Below are positions 8,053-16,784 of a stretch of 64,000 bases of DNA, piece after piece; the first letter of the stretch is position 1; every line of letters starts with the position of its first letter. The position numbers were made by a program, and so were the translations under genes. The notes under the pieces are model-generated. The model ran no database searches. It was not told the origin of the DNA and saw only the letters and a list, made by a program, of their open reading frames with translations. The stretch comes from Psychrobacillus sp042944905 (lineage in GTDB: Bacteria; Bacillota; Bacilli; Bacillales_A; Planococcaceae), in NCBI RefSeq assembly GCF_042944905.1, contig NZ_CP168496.1:2232001-2296000 (forward strand), in the 5' to 3' direction.

Positions 8053-9069
8053 TTATCTATTAGTAATCCACGTTTCAATTCCCTCTGATAGCAAATATGC
8101 ATATTGTTCCACCCAAGCATCAGTTTCTTTTGGCGTAACAAATAACGATGAGTTTTTCCCTACAAATACTTCCTCAAATAACTTTCTTTTCTCTTCTGTT
8201 GGCCAAGTCACCCATTCTCCAAAAATCGGTTGTAACACCTTTTTATCAAGTGAAGATTTTTTGCTTGATACCATTGGAGTCACAGCTAAAGCAGAGGATG
8301 GACTTTCTTTTTCTTCAATTTTAGAAGCAATATAATGAATAACATGCTCCATTGCATCTGCGTATAGAACCGGACCATCTACTACCATAGGAATACCTAT
8401 TGCAGTTACTGGTATACCATAAACTTCTTCGGATACTTCTTTTCTTTCATTTCCTACTCCGGAACCAGGATGAATACCTGTATTTGTGAGTTGAATAGTT
8501 TTACAAAGTCGTTCACTATTTCTCGCTGCAAGTGCATCTAAAACAACGATTAAGTCAGGTTGAAACGCTTTACTTATCGCCTCAATAAAATTACTTGTTT
8601 CAAATCCAGTTTGCCCAGTTACTCCTGGAGCGTACATAACCACTTTTACATTGCTTTCCATTTGCGATATAGAAGAACTTTGTAAATATTCAATCGCTTT
8701 CGGACCAATGGCGTCAGGAGTAATGGTAGAATTTCCTAAGCCAATTATTAAGACTTTAGATGATTTGGTTAATAATAAATTTTCATGCATCTCTTCTAGC
8801 TTTTGAATAAAGATTTTTTTTAACGCTTCAAAACTTTCTTGATCATCTGGATTAACGGTCAAATCAGTTAGTGTTATATACTTCCCTTTTTTCTTTCCAA
8901 TTCTTTTTTCCCCATTTTCATTTACTTCGATGGAAGTTATTAATACTGCTCCGTTGCGACTTTCCTCAAATTTTATACCTTCTGAATCTGTTAAAACGTC
9001 CTTTTCTTCCGCGGTTCGATGCTTTACCATTTCATCCGATTCATCTAATAAATCAGTTCGTCCCCACAT
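8053..9069 (-). CDS. gpr: Germination protease GPR (small acid-soluble spore protein protease)
   Basis: GPR is made as a zymogen in the forespore and starts degradation of DNA-protecting SASPs at germination. The 338-residue product shows the GPR-family signatures GKYITLTDLTV, VLIIGLGNSTITPDAIGP (about residues 104-121), YAPGVTGQTGFET and VVLDALAARNSERLC, and the IHPGSGVGNERKE segment. Start MWGRTDLL at 9069 is chosen because GGAGGTG lies 7 bases upstream; longer frames run back through the promoter. It is divergent from rpsT, as in B. subtilis. A sigma-G-type promoter is directly upstream, consistent with forespore expression. Confidence 0.95.
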   Translation of the reverse strand: MWGRTDLLDESDEMVKHRTAEEKDVLTDSEGIKFEESRNGAVLITSIEVNENGEKRIGKKKGKYITLTDLTVNPDDQESFEALKKIFIQKLEEMHENLLLTKSSKVLIIGLGNSTITPDAIGPKAIEYLQSSSISQMESNVKVVMYAPGVTGQTGFETSNFIEAISKAFQPDLIVVLDALAARNSERLCKTIQLTNTGIHPGSGVGNERKEVSEEVYGIPVTAIGIPMVVDGPVLYADAMEHVIHYIASKIEEKESPSSALAVTPMVSSKKSSLDKKVLQPIFGEWVTWPTEEKRKLFEEVFVGKNSSLFVTPKETDAWVEQYAYLLSEGIETWITNR

Positions 9070-9086
9070 AAATTTCACCTCCAAAA

Positions 9087-9116
9087 TAGTTTGTACAAGT
9101 GTCAAGTAAATATTCT
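9087..9116 (-). promoter_or_regulatory. Candidate sigma-G promoter of gpr
   Basis: Minus strand: AGAATA (9116-9111), 17-base spacer, CAAACTA (9093-9087), close to the sigma-F/G consensus (GAATA-type -35, CATACTA -10). The predicted transcript would start around 9080, only about 11 bases before the ATG and inside the ribosome-binding site, so either the leader is unusually short or the assignment is off by some bases. Confidence 0.4.
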
Positions 9117-9129
9117 TAGCATTTATATA

Positions 9130-9158
9130 TTGCAATTTGTTTTTTCGTTTGTTAAAAT
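9130..9158 (+). promoter_or_regulatory. Predicted sigma-A promoter of rpsT
   Basis: TTGCAA (9130-9135), 17-base spacer, TAAAAT (9153-9158) on the plus strand, about 70 bases before the rpsT start. It is back to back with the gpr promoter. Confidence 0.65.
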
Positions 9159-9229
9159 AATGCTTGTTGTATTAGACAGTTTTCAACACATTAAAGTATC
9201 ATCTCAGACCTTACTAGGAGGTGAAAGGT

Positions 9230-9478
9230 ATGCCAAATATTAAATCCGCTATTAAACGTGTTAAGAAAAATGAGACATTAAATGCTCAAAATACGAAAGC
9301 AAAATCAGCTATGCGTACTGCTGTGAAAAAAGCTGATACTGCTGCACTTAATAACGATGAAAACGCAAAAGAACTTATTAAAACTGCGATTCAACAAGTT
9401 GAAAAAGCAGCTTCAAAAGGTTTAATTCATAAAAACGCAGCTTCTCGTAAGAAGTCTCAATTAATGAAAAAAGCGTAA
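9230..9478 (+). CDS. rpsT: 30S ribosomal protein S20
   Basis: S20 is a basic helical protein that binds 16S rRNA in the body of the small subunit. The 82 residues start MPNIKSAIKRVKKNE and carry the family pattern through NAASRKKSQLMKK. An in-frame GTG nine bases upstream is part of the AGGAGGTG ribosome-binding site, so the ATG at 9230 is the start. It is monocistronic, with its own promoter and a strong terminator, and is the only plus-strand gene in this part of the window apart from yqzM. Confidence 0.98.
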   Translation: MPNIKSAIKRVKKNETLNAQNTKAKSAMRTAVKKADTAALNNDENAKELIKTAIQQVEKAASKGLIHKNAASRKKSQLMKKA

Positions 9479-9482
9479 TTAA

Positions 9483-9522
9483 AAAGACTGATCCGATATC
9501 TATCGGTCAGTCTTTCTTTTTT
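9483..9522 (+). terminator. Terminator of rpsT
   Basis: Stem AAAGACTGA-CCGATA / TATCGG-TCAGTCTTT (15 bp with one bulged T) and a T-rich tail, starting 4 bases after the rpsT stop codon. Confidence 0.9.
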
Positions 9523-9598
9523 CGGGTTTCTAAACAGATGTCCGATTGCCGCAAGCTCCAAATTACTCCTATAGCTTGTTATGCGCAAATCAATTTAC

Positions 9599-10603
9599 TC
9601 ATTTCATCAAAAACATTTCTAATATCCTGTCTCGATTAATATTCAATGTTTTCAACTGTACATCTACTGTTGCAAGATCGTTTAATGTTGTAAGTAGTTT
9701 TTTTTCATTTTGTAGACCTGGATTGTCGAATAGTAATTTTACGCGATACGGGTGCACCTTAAGCTGATTTGCAATTTGTTGGGCATGGTATCCCTTTTTC
9801 TTTAAGTAGCTTACTTGAATCATTAAACGGACTTGTGAAGCTATTAAAGCATTCAACTTCAAGGGATCTTCTTTTCGTTTTAATAAATCATGATAAATTT
9901 CAATTGCTTCACTTTTATTTCCGGTTAAATAAGCATTTCCCAAAGTAAATACATCCTGCTCTAATGTTCGTACAAGAAGCATCCTCACTGTTTCAACATC
10001 AATTTCAGCTAATTCACCTAAATAAGTGGCTATTTTCAATAATTCGGTTTGTAAATGGACCAAATTAGATCCACCTACTTCGATTAAAAAGGATAAAGCT
10101 TCGTCTGAAATTGCTTTTCCCAAATTAGAAACTTCGTGTAATATCCAACTTTTCAAATCATGTTCCTGTAAACTAGAAACTTCTATAATATCGGCATACT
10201 GTTTCATCGCTTTTGTTACTTTTTTCCGTTCATCTAGTTTCTCGTAAGGTGCAATAAAAACAGTAACTGCTGTAGGTGAAGGATTTTGCAGCCATTGTTC
10301 TAAAATACTTGTGTCATGGATAACTTTTTCTTTCCCTTTTTCTGTTGCCTTTAAAAAGAACGCATTTCGAGCAATGACAAGTTTTTTATCTGAAAAAAAT
10401 GGAAGCGTATCTGCTTCATAAATAACTTCTTCTACATTTTTTTCTTCTAAATCAAAATTAATTACTTCTAGTTCACCGTTTTCACTTAATTGTCTTTTTA
10501 ATCTTTTTAATGTCTCTTCAATAAAATAAGCTTCTGTTCCAACTAATAAATAAACTACTGATATTTTATTGTTCGCTATTTTCATCCATTTCTCTGAAAT
10601 CAT
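9599..10603 (-). CDS. holA: DNA polymerase III subunit delta
   Basis: Delta opens the beta sliding clamp within the clamp-loader complex. The 334-residue protein begins with the AAA+-like fold (VYLLVGTEAYFIEETL, about residues 16-31), keeps the LVIARNAFFL segment and the helical lid around GGSNLVHLQTELLKIATY, and ends in the C-terminal collar (KVHPYRVKLL). The Walker motif is degenerate, as expected for delta. AAGGAGAT precedes the ATG by about 8 bases. It is the B. subtilis yqeN equivalent and lies between rpsT and yqzM/comEC as expected. Confidence 0.93.
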   Translation of the reverse strand: MISEKWMKIANNKISVVYLLVGTEAYFIEETLKRLKRQLSENGELEVINFDLEEKNVEEVIYEADTLPFFSDKKLVIARNAFFLKATEKGKEKVIHDTSILEQWLQNPSPTAVTVFIAPYEKLDERKKVTKAMKQYADIIEVSSLQEHDLKSWILHEVSNLGKAISDEALSFLIEVGGSNLVHLQTELLKIATYLGELAEIDVETVRMLLVRTLEQDVFTLGNAYLTGNKSEAIEIYHDLLKRKEDPLKLNALIASQVRLMIQVSYLKKKGYHAQQIANQLKVHPYRVKLLFDNPGLQNEKKLLTTLNDLATVDVQLKTLNINRDRILEMFLMK

Positions 10604-10759
10604 CCCGGAAATCTCCTTGCTTTACGTTATTAATCCTATTATACAGTAGATTTAGTGAATAATTTGTGACATTCTAGAAGACATCTAAAAATCGATGGTT
10701 TGCATATAGATTTTTTGAAGCCAATCCGATATAATTAGGTGGAAATAGGAGGGGTAACA

Positions 10760-10894
10760 ATGAATGAGTTTGAACAAAATGTACAGTCGAAACGTAACGA
10801 CGCAATAGACTCAGGCGTAGGTTTCGGTGTCTCCTTTGGATTTTTTACAATTATGTTCGCTATTGCAGTAATTGTTGAGTTCGTATCTCGATAA
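10760..10894 (+). CDS. yqzM: YqzM family small membrane protein
   Basis: A 44-residue protein beginning MNEFEQNVQSKRND with a single hydrophobic helix (about residues 20-42, GFGVSFGFFTIMFAIAVIVE). Length, N-terminus and position between holA and comEC, opposite in direction, match the Bacillales YqzM family, whose function is unknown. AGGAGGGG lies about 6 bases before the ATG. A bidirectional terminator separates it from the convergent comEC. Confidence 0.9.
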   Translation: MNEFEQNVQSKRNDAIDSGVGFGVSFGFFTIMFAIAVIVEFVSR

Positions 10895-10901
10895 TAAAAA
10901 G

Positions 10902-10939
10902 AAAAAATGGTTTTGTCTATAAAGACAGAACCATTTTTT
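10902..10939. terminator. Bidirectional terminator between yqzM and comEC
   Basis: Long stem AAAAAATGG-TTTTGTCT / AGACAGAA-CCATTTTTT (17 bp, one G-U wobble) with a 4-base loop; A-run before and T-run after, so it can end transcripts in both directions. Confidence 0.92.
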
Positions 10940-10940
10940 A

Positions 10941-13208
10941 TTATGGAGTAGTTACTAGTATCTCTCCTTTTTTTGTAATCTCTACTTCAATCGTTCCATC
11001 TGTTCCTGTTTGTAAAAAAGGAAGTTTCAAGTTATTTAAACGTTCTACAACTTCTGGATGGGGATGACCATACCGATTATTGTATCCAGCTGAAATAATG
11101 GAAATTTTAGGGCGAGTCAGTTCTAAAAAAGATTGTATACTCGATGTTTTACTTCCATGATGACCTATTTTTAATAATGTAATTTGCTGAAGTTCTTTTG
11201 AATATTTGCGAACAATTTCCTCTTCCCCTTCTTTCTCCAAATCTCCTGTAAAAAGTCCTTGGAAATGATTATTTCTCATCGAAAGTACGAGTGAATCATT
11301 ATTGCCTTCATATTCTAAATCCATTGGATTAATATATTGTAGATGAAAGTATTTTGATGCTATTTGATCGCCTTCTTTTTTTTCATATAGAGGAATTTGT
11401 TGTCTCTCTACTTCTTCCATTAAATCTTTCATTACTTCTTTCTTATGCGAGTTAGGAGAAATATGAACTTCTTTTACCCTTATTTCTTCTAATATTTCTT
11501 CGGCACCTTCCATATGATCTGCATCCGCATGAGTAATAACTAACGTATCAATCTTTGTAATTCCTTTCCCTTTTAAAAACGGTACAACAATTTGTCTCCC
11601 TATTTCATACAGTTCTTTTGTTTCTTTCCACTTTTCTTGTTCAAATCTTAATAATCCCCCTGTATCAATCATGATGACTTCTTTTCGATACGGCATTTCA
11701 ATAATGATGCAATCTCCTTGTCCTACATTTAGAAATGTAATTCTAGTGGATGCATCCAAATAAGGTGTGACATGCATCATTACCATAGGTAAAATAAGTA
11801 AAATGAAACTAAACGGTTTATTTTTTCTTCTCTCCATAGATATAAAAAAGAGTATAACGCCAAGATAGGCAAGAAAGATGAATGAAAGGGAAGGTTTCAT
11901 GGGATTCCATAATTGAAAAGGCAAGCTACCTAAATAAGTTATTATCTCACCCAAAATATTTCGAAGAGGCTCATAAATGGAAAAAAGTAGTTTACTGATT
12001 GAAGTTGATGTATACGTTAATAATAAGAAAAAAATATTGGTTGGTAATACAATAAAAGAAAATAATGGGACAAAAACTAAATTTGCGAGGAAAGAAGAAA
12101 TGGATACTTCATAGAATTGATAGACTAAAATAGGATAGACCATGAGCTGACAAACAGCCGTTATTACAAATGATTGTCTTAAATAAGAAGTACTACTCTT
12201 CAAAAGAATAGTAGAATAAATAAGCGAAAAGGCGGCTAAATAAGATAATAGAAAACCAATTTGATAAACAACCCAAGGGCTTAAGCATACAAATCCAATA
12301 ACACTTAGAGAAAAAGCATCAGCAATCGCAATTTTCCGCCTCATCAACATGCTTACTAACACAATTTCTGTTACAGAAACTGATCGCCAAACAGATGGGG
12401 CTCCTCCGGCTAAAAATGCATAAAGAGGGAGTGCAATGATTAACAACCAATTTGCCGTTTCCCTTCTTATCCCGATGCGAATGAGTATTTCATGTAAGAG
12501 AAGTGTAACTAAGCCTACATGAAGCCCAGAAATAGCAAATAGATGCGTTATTCCTAATGTTTGATAGGCATTTTGCAAGTCTGTAGGCATTTGTTCACGA
12601 CTGCCAATTAATAATGCTTCTGCTTCCGCTTGTAAGGATACAGGGAATGTCGATTGAATATGTCGCTTTAGTTCAAATCGTTTCCTCGCCATAAAACTCA
12701 CAAAGCCACGTTTTTCCCTTACATATTGATAGTTTTCTACCTCTACTTGTCCAACAGCTCCATTACTTTTTATATAATCATCCATATTAAAAGCATATGC
12801 GTGAGACAAAGGGTGCTTGGTCACTTCTTGTGCATCTACTCGGAAAGTTTTACCTGAAAGAGATGTGTTCATCAAAATTTCTTTATCTTGCTCTGACTGT
12901 ATTTTGAGTTGAACATACCATTTATTACGATCATTACCAAGCGCGAATCCTCGAACAAATCTTCCATTAATTCGATAATCGTCTGTCCACGTAATTTTAG
13001 TTATATTTACTGTATTAGAAGCCTTCGGAATTGTAGCATTAAAATAAAAATAGGAAAAAAATCCAATGAACATAGCACCTAAGATAAACAAACTATGCTT
13101 TCTCTTATAGATTAACCAAGAAAAAACAAGCACAAACATAAACAATACTTTTACCGATTCATAAGCTGCGATTGCGGCAATTACAATAGAAATTGCAATA
13201 TATATCAA
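10941..13208 (-). CDS. comEC: Competence DNA-uptake channel ComEC/Rec2
   Basis: ComEC forms the membrane channel that passes single-stranded transforming DNA. The 755 residues comprise N-terminal membrane helices (about 1-60), an OB-like extracellular domain, the Competence domain with many helices (about 200-480; ITHLFAISGLHVG motif), and a C-terminal metallo-beta-lactamase-like domain (LNVGQGDC about 500; THADADHMEG with the metal-binding motif; KIGHHGSKTS). The apparent start is a TTG at 13208 with AAAGGA close upstream; ATG at codon 24 is an alternative, but the first helix would be lost. Last gene of comEA-comEB-comEC. Confidence 0.95.
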   Translation of the reverse strand: MIYIAISIVIAAIAAYESVKVLFMFVLVFSWLIYKRKHSLFILGAMFIGFFSYFYFNATIPKASNTVNITKITWTDDYRINGRFVRGFALGNDRNKWYVQLKIQSEQDKEILMNTSLSGKTFRVDAQEVTKHPLSHAYAFNMDDYIKSNGAVGQVEVENYQYVREKRGFVSFMARKRFELKRHIQSTFPVSLQAEAEALLIGSREQMPTDLQNAYQTLGITHLFAISGLHVGLVTLLLHEILIRIGIRRETANWLLIIALPLYAFLAGGAPSVWRSVSVTEIVLVSMLMRRKIAIADAFSLSVIGFVCLSPWVVYQIGFLLSYLAAFSLIYSTILLKSSTSYLRQSFVITAVCQLMVYPILVYQFYEVSISSFLANLVFVPLFSFIVLPTNIFFLLLTYTSTSISKLLFSIYEPLRNILGEIITYLGSLPFQLWNPMKPSLSFIFLAYLGVILFFISMERRKNKPFSFILLILPMVMMHVTPYLDASTRITFLNVGQGDCIIIEMPYRKEVIMIDTGGLLRFEQEKWKETKELYEIGRQIVVPFLKGKGITKIDTLVITHADADHMEGAEEILEEIRVKEVHISPNSHKKEVMKDLMEEVERQQIPLYEKKEGDQIASKYFHLQYINPMDLEYEGNNDSLVLSMRNNHFQGLFTGDLEKEGEEEIVRKYSKELQQITLLKIGHHGSKTSSIQSFLELTRPKISIISAGYNNRYGHPHPEVVERLNNLKLPFLQTGTDGTIEVEITKKGEILVTTP

Positions 13209-13222
13209 ATTTCCTTTTATAA

Positions 13223-13786
13223 CTAAAGTCCGAATAATTCTGTCACCTTCTCTTCATAAGGTGCCAATTCTTCCTTACTTGCTCCTTTCTCACGAAGTTT
13301 TGATATTAGCTCTGTATAAAGGGCAACTTTTTCATCACTTAAGAAGTCAATTTTACGCTCGTCAAATGGCACATGGATAACCTCTACATCTGCTTGCACT
13401 AACAACTTCATAGCATACTCGTTATTTTTATAATTCTGTGCATAATAGAGTCGAGAAATTCCCGCTTGTATAATTGATTTTGTGCATGGCAAACAAGGAA
13501 AATGCGTGACATATAAATCTGCTCCACTTATCGATATACCATACTTAGCACATTGCAAAAGAGCGTTCATTTCCGCGTGAATTGTACGCACGCAATGATT
13601 ATCTACAACATAACAACCATGATCGATACAATGGTCGCCACCTGAAATAGACCCGTTATATCCGGCTGCCATAATTCGACGATCTCGTACGATGGTTGCT
13701 CCAACCGCTAATCGTATACATGTACTTCTTAAAGCAAGTAAATGGCTCTGTGCCATGAAAAACTGGTCCCAAGTAATACGCTCCAT
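13223..13786 (-). CDS. comEB: ComE operon protein 2, dCMP deaminase family
   Basis: Zinc-dependent deaminase converting dCMP to dUMP; encoded in the comE operon although not essential for transformation in B. subtilis. The 187 residues contain the catalytic signature His70-Ala-Glu72 and the zinc cysteines Cys98 and Cys101 (PCLPC), plus the second zinc-site residues in GGDHCIDHGCYVVDNHC (about 49-65). A short AGGGGG precedes the ATG. A possible internal promoter (13817-13846) lies in the 72-base gap after comEA. Confidence 0.95.
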   Translation of the reverse strand: MERITWDQFFMAQSHLLALRSTCIRLAVGATIVRDRRIMAAGYNGSISGGDHCIDHGCYVVDNHCVRTIHAEMNALLQCAKYGISISGADLYVTHFPCLPCTKSIIQAGISRLYYAQNYKNNEYAMKLLVQADVEVIHVPFDERKIDFLSDEKVALYTELISKLREKGASKEELAPYEEKVTELFGL

Positions 13787-13816
13787 ATAACTACCCCCTA
13801 AATGAATACTTCTCTT

Positions 13817-13846
13817 AGTTTAGTAGTTTGTACAATCAAACGTCAA
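13817..13846 (-). promoter_or_regulatory. Possible internal promoter before comEB
   Basis: Minus strand TTGACG (13846-13841), 18-base spacer, TAAACT (13822-13817). The match is moderate; it would let comEB-comEC be transcribed apart from comEA. Confidence 0.3.
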
Positions 13847-13858
13847 CATCACAATTAT

Positions 13859-14491
13859 TTACTTCACAGTTATGAGCGATTCTAGTTTCTCAAATGTTTT
13901 TTTACCGATGCCTGTTACTTTCATTAAATCTTGTGTTTCTTTAAATAAGCCTGATTCATCTCGATAAGCAATAATTGCTTCTGCTTTTGCTGGTCCAATA
14001 CCTGGTAAAGTTGTCAGTATCATTGCATCAGCTTTATTAATATTAACTAAGCTCGAACGCTCTACTTGTGGATTTACGGATTGGCTAAGTACCTCCTCTG
14101 TTTCTTCTCCTTCTACAGGGACATAAATAACCATTTCATCTTCCACTTTTTGTGCATGATTAATGCCTTTACTATCGCTCGTTGGTAAATAGCCGCCTGC
14201 AAGCTCAATTGCTTTTAAGACCCTATCTCCAGTTAAAAGTTCATAGACCCCTGGCTTATAGACTGCGCCTTTTACTTCGACAAATATACGCGTATCTTCT
14301 TCATATTCAATTAATGCTTCTTCTACTTGGAATGATTCATGAAATGGGATAGGTTGAATAATTTCAGCTGTGGGATTTGCTGATCTGAGTTGGGAGTTTA
14401 TAAAGAAAAAAATTACGACAATAACAACAATCGTTGGGAGCAATAGTTGTTTCTTGTATTTTTGAAAAAAAGAAAGAACCAGTAATATCAT
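13859..14491 (-). CDS. comEA: Competence DNA receptor ComEA
   Basis: ComEA is a membrane-anchored, double-stranded-DNA receptor. The 210 residues show one membrane helix (about 15-33), an SLBB domain (VEVKGAVYKPGVYEL, about 71-130) and a C-terminal double helix-hairpin-helix DNA-binding domain (NINKADAMILTTLPGIGPAKA to VTGIGKKTF, about 148-200). The start is unclear: GAGAGG touches the ATG at 14491 directly and is the right arm of a CCTCT/AGAGG hairpin. A TATAAT at 14517-14512 with a poor -35 may be the operon promoter. No comER gene is found opposite to it. Confidence 0.93.
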   Translation of the reverse strand: MILLVLSFFQKYKKQLLLPTIVVIVVIFFFINSQLRSANPTAEIIQPIPFHESFQVEEALIEYEEDTRIFVEVKGAVYKPGVYELLTGDRVLKAIELAGGYLPTSDSKGINHAQKVEDEMVIYVPVEGEETEEVLSQSVNPQVERSSLVNINKADAMILTTLPGIGPAKAEAIIAYRDESGLFKETQDLMKVTGIGKKTFEKLESLITVK

Positions 14492-14562
14492 CCTCTCAAA
14501 ATAAGAGGTAAATTATATGGAGTTAAAGAAACTATACTAAATTTACCCCTATTTGGAAAGGA

Positions 14563-15300
14563 TTATTTTACTGCGTGGATAAAAAATCTTTCTACTTCCT
14601 CTTTCGATTGTTCCTCAAAAATAGAAGTAGAAACAAAAACAGAAGAGAATCCAACCTTTTTCAGAAGGTTTTCATACTTCTCTATTGGAAATGTCTGCTG
14701 ATAATGTGACTCTTCAAATCGTTCATAATAACCTGCTTCATCACGAACAAAAAACGTAATATCATGATAAATGGAATGTTGATCTTCTCCTAAATCAGTA
14801 TTCCAGATGTATGCAACCTGGTCATCCTCATAAGTAAAAGGTCCGTCTGGATAGATCACATCCATTTTATAAAGTGAGTGGACATCAAAGAACAATTGAC
14901 CGCCTTTCACAAGCGAACGAAAAATATGATGAAACGTTTGCTCAACCTCTTCTAAAGTATTTAAATAATTTAAAGAATCAATTGCAACAACCGCTACATC
15001 CATTTCTTCAACGCCATCTAATTCAACCATGGACTGACAAATAAACGATATAGATGTATTATTTTCGGCGCTACGATTTTGAGCAATTGTCAGCATAGCC
15101 TCAGATAAATCAACACCAAGTACCTCATAACCTGCTTTAGCAAATTGTACGCTTAATACACCCGTACCACAGCCGATATCGACTAACTTAGTACCAGCAG
15201 AAGGGGGTGCTTCTTTTTGCACCCATTCTGCGTACTTTGCATATGGTATATCTGACATCAATCGATCATAGATAAATGCAAACCGGTCGTACATTGCCAT
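14563..15300 (-). CDS. yqeM: Class I SAM-dependent methyltransferase YqeM
   Basis: The 245-residue protein has motif I of class I methyltransferases, LVDIGCGTG at about residues 39-46, an acidic end of strand 2 (VDLSEAML) and the post-I motif VAIDSLNYL. The substrate is not known for this family. ATG overlaps the rsfS stop in a TAATG arrangement, so the two are translationally coupled. A second Met at codon 3 is an alternative start. It is the last gene of the yqeG-yqeM operon before comEA. Confidence 0.9.
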   Translation of the reverse strand: MAMYDRFAFIYDRLMSDIPYAKYAEWVQKEAPPSAGTKLVDIGCGTGVLSVQFAKAGYEVLGVDLSEAMLTIAQNRSAENNTSISFICQSMVELDGVEEMDVAVVAIDSLNYLNTLEEVEQTFHHIFRSLVKGGQLFFDVHSLYKMDVIYPDGPFTYEDDQVAYIWNTDLGEDQHSIYHDITFFVRDEAGYYERFEESHYQQTFPIEKYENLLKKVGFSSVFVSTSIFEEQSKEEVERFFIHAVK

Positions 15301-15650
15301 TATGCATCTATTCCAACTTCAATCATTGGTGCATCTCCCCAAAGACGTTCTAAATTGTAATAAGAACGCTCATCTTTATGGAAAACATGTGCAACAACAT
15401 CTCCCATATCAACTAAAATCCAGCGTGCTTCATCAAAACCTTCTAAACGTTTGACATTATACCCAGCGATAGTCGCTTGTTCTGAAAGTTCTTTTGCAAT
15501 AGCTTGCACTTGTCGATCTGAACTTGCATGACAGATTAAAAAATAATCCGCAAGTAACGATACCCCCTGCATATTAAGTACAACTATATCATCTGCACGT
15601 TTGTCGTCGGCTGCTTTATAAGCTATTTCTAATAATGTTGAAGAATTCAT
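15300..15650 (-). CDS. rsfS: Ribosomal silencing factor RsfS
   Basis: RsfS (YqeL) binds L14 on the 50S subunit and prevents 70S joining in starvation. The 116 residues show the family pattern: KAADDKRADDIVVLNM at the N-terminus, ADYFLICHASSDRQV in the centre and WILVDMGDVVAHVFH followed by the YYNLERLWGDAP tail. It overlaps yqeK by 4 bases and yqeM by 1 base, indicating coupled translation. Confidence 0.96.
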   Translation of the reverse strand: MNSSTLLEIAYKAADDKRADDIVVLNMQGVSLLADYFLICHASSDRQVQAIAKELSEQATIAGYNVKRLEGFDEARWILVDMGDVVAHVFHKDERSYYNLERLWGDAPMIEVGIDA

Positions 15651-16222
15651 TCCTTCACTTTTCCTCTCTTTTGCATCAAGTCATTGTAACAATGAAATGA
15701 ATCCGGAAATACCGGTTGTTTTTTTTCAATCAAAAATGTAATACTATGCACCAAGCAACTAATCATTGCTTCTTCTAAATCTATTTCAGCTTTTTCTCTT
15801 AAAAATTCTACCCCAGGAAATTTCCTACCTGGCTCTATCATATCCGAGATATAAATAATCTTCTCTAAATTGGACATCCCTGCTCTTCCAGTGGTATGAA
15901 AACGAATAGCATGGAGAATGTCTTCATCCTCGATCAGAAACTCATTTTTAGCAACTATACTTCCAACTGGACCATGCCATAATTCAGGATGAAATGCTAA
16001 TAGAAGTGGGTCTAAGTGCGCTGAAATAATCATTTGCTTTAACCATTCTTTATCCGCAAATTTCACTACATCATGCAAAATCCCAGCAATTTCAGCATGT
16101 TCTGGATCTTCTCCATATTTCTGAGCCAAACGAACAGCTGTTGTTGCCACACCTTTTGTATGCTCAAAACGTTTTAATGGCATTCGGTCTTTCATTTGTT
16201 CCAAAAGATTATCGAATTTCAT
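15647..16222 (-). CDS. yqeK: HD-domain hydrolase YqeK (symmetrical diadenosine tetraphosphatase family)
   Basis: The 191-residue HD-domain protein carries GILHDVVKF with metal ligands His50 and Asp51, a first His in FEHTKGVA (His21), and the IRFHTTGRAGMSNLEKIIYISDMIEPGR region. Members hydrolyse Ap4A to ADP in a Co/Fe-dependent way. It overlaps the 3' end of nadD by 14 bases and rsfS by 4 bases within the operon. Confidence 0.94.
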   Translation of the reverse strand: MKFDNLLEQMKDRMPLKRFEHTKGVATTAVRLAQKYGEDPEHAEIAGILHDVVKFADKEWLKQMIISAHLDPLLLAFHPELWHGPVGSIVAKNEFLIEDEDILHAIRFHTTGRAGMSNLEKIIYISDMIEPGRKFPGVEFLREKAEIDLEEAMISCLVHSITFLIEKKQPVFPDSFHCYNDLMQKRGKVKE

Positions 16223-16784
16223 ATAACTTCTCCTTCTGAATGAAATCTCTTACTAATTCAGGAATGAGAAACATAGTTGTCTTTCCATTCTCCATTCGAT
16301 TTCGTATAAGGGTTGAAGATAATTCAATTTGAGGGATCGCCAATTTAATAATAGGATATGCAGTTTCAATCGAAGTATTTGGTCTAGGGACTCCCACTAT
16401 TTGCACTTTTTCTACAAGCTCGTTAATTCGATACCATTTAGATAAATACTCGACTTGATCTCCACCAATAATGAAAAAGAACGTTGTAGATGGCTCTCTC
16501 GCTTGTAAAAGTTCCATTGTATCAAATGTATAGGATGTGCCACCACGATCCATTTCAATCGTTTCCACAGCCATTTTCGGAACATCTTTAATAGCCAGTT
16601 GCACCATTTTCAGTCTCTCAACTTCTGAAACACGCTCGTCCTTCTTTTTATGAGGAGGGGTAGCGTTTGGCATAAATCGTAATTCATCTAAATTCAATGC
16701 TGATAGCACTTCATTCGCAATGATTAAATGACCAATATGTGGTGGATTAAATGTGCCACCTAATATCCCTACTTTTTTACTCAT
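16209..16784 (-). CDS. nadD: Nicotinate-nucleotide adenylyltransferase NadD
   Basis: Transfers AMP from ATP to nicotinate mononucleotide in NAD synthesis. The 191 residues begin with the nucleotidyltransferase signature GGTFNPPHIGHL (about 9-20, with His16 and His19 of HxGH) and contain the C-terminal ISSTxIR-type motif (LSSTLIRNRM). The ATG overlaps the yhbY stop by 4 bases. Operon neighbours yhbY and yqeK are as in B. subtilis. Confidence 0.96.
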   Translation of the reverse strand: MSKKVGILGGTFNPPHIGHLIIANEVLSALNLDELRFMPNATPPHKKKDERVSEVERLKMVQLAIKDVPKMAVETIEMDRGGTSYTFDTMELLQAREPSTTFFFIIGGDQVEYLSKWYRINELVEKVQIVGVPRPNTSIETAYPIIKLAIPQIELSSTLIRNRMENGKTTMFLIPELVRDFIQKEKLYEIR

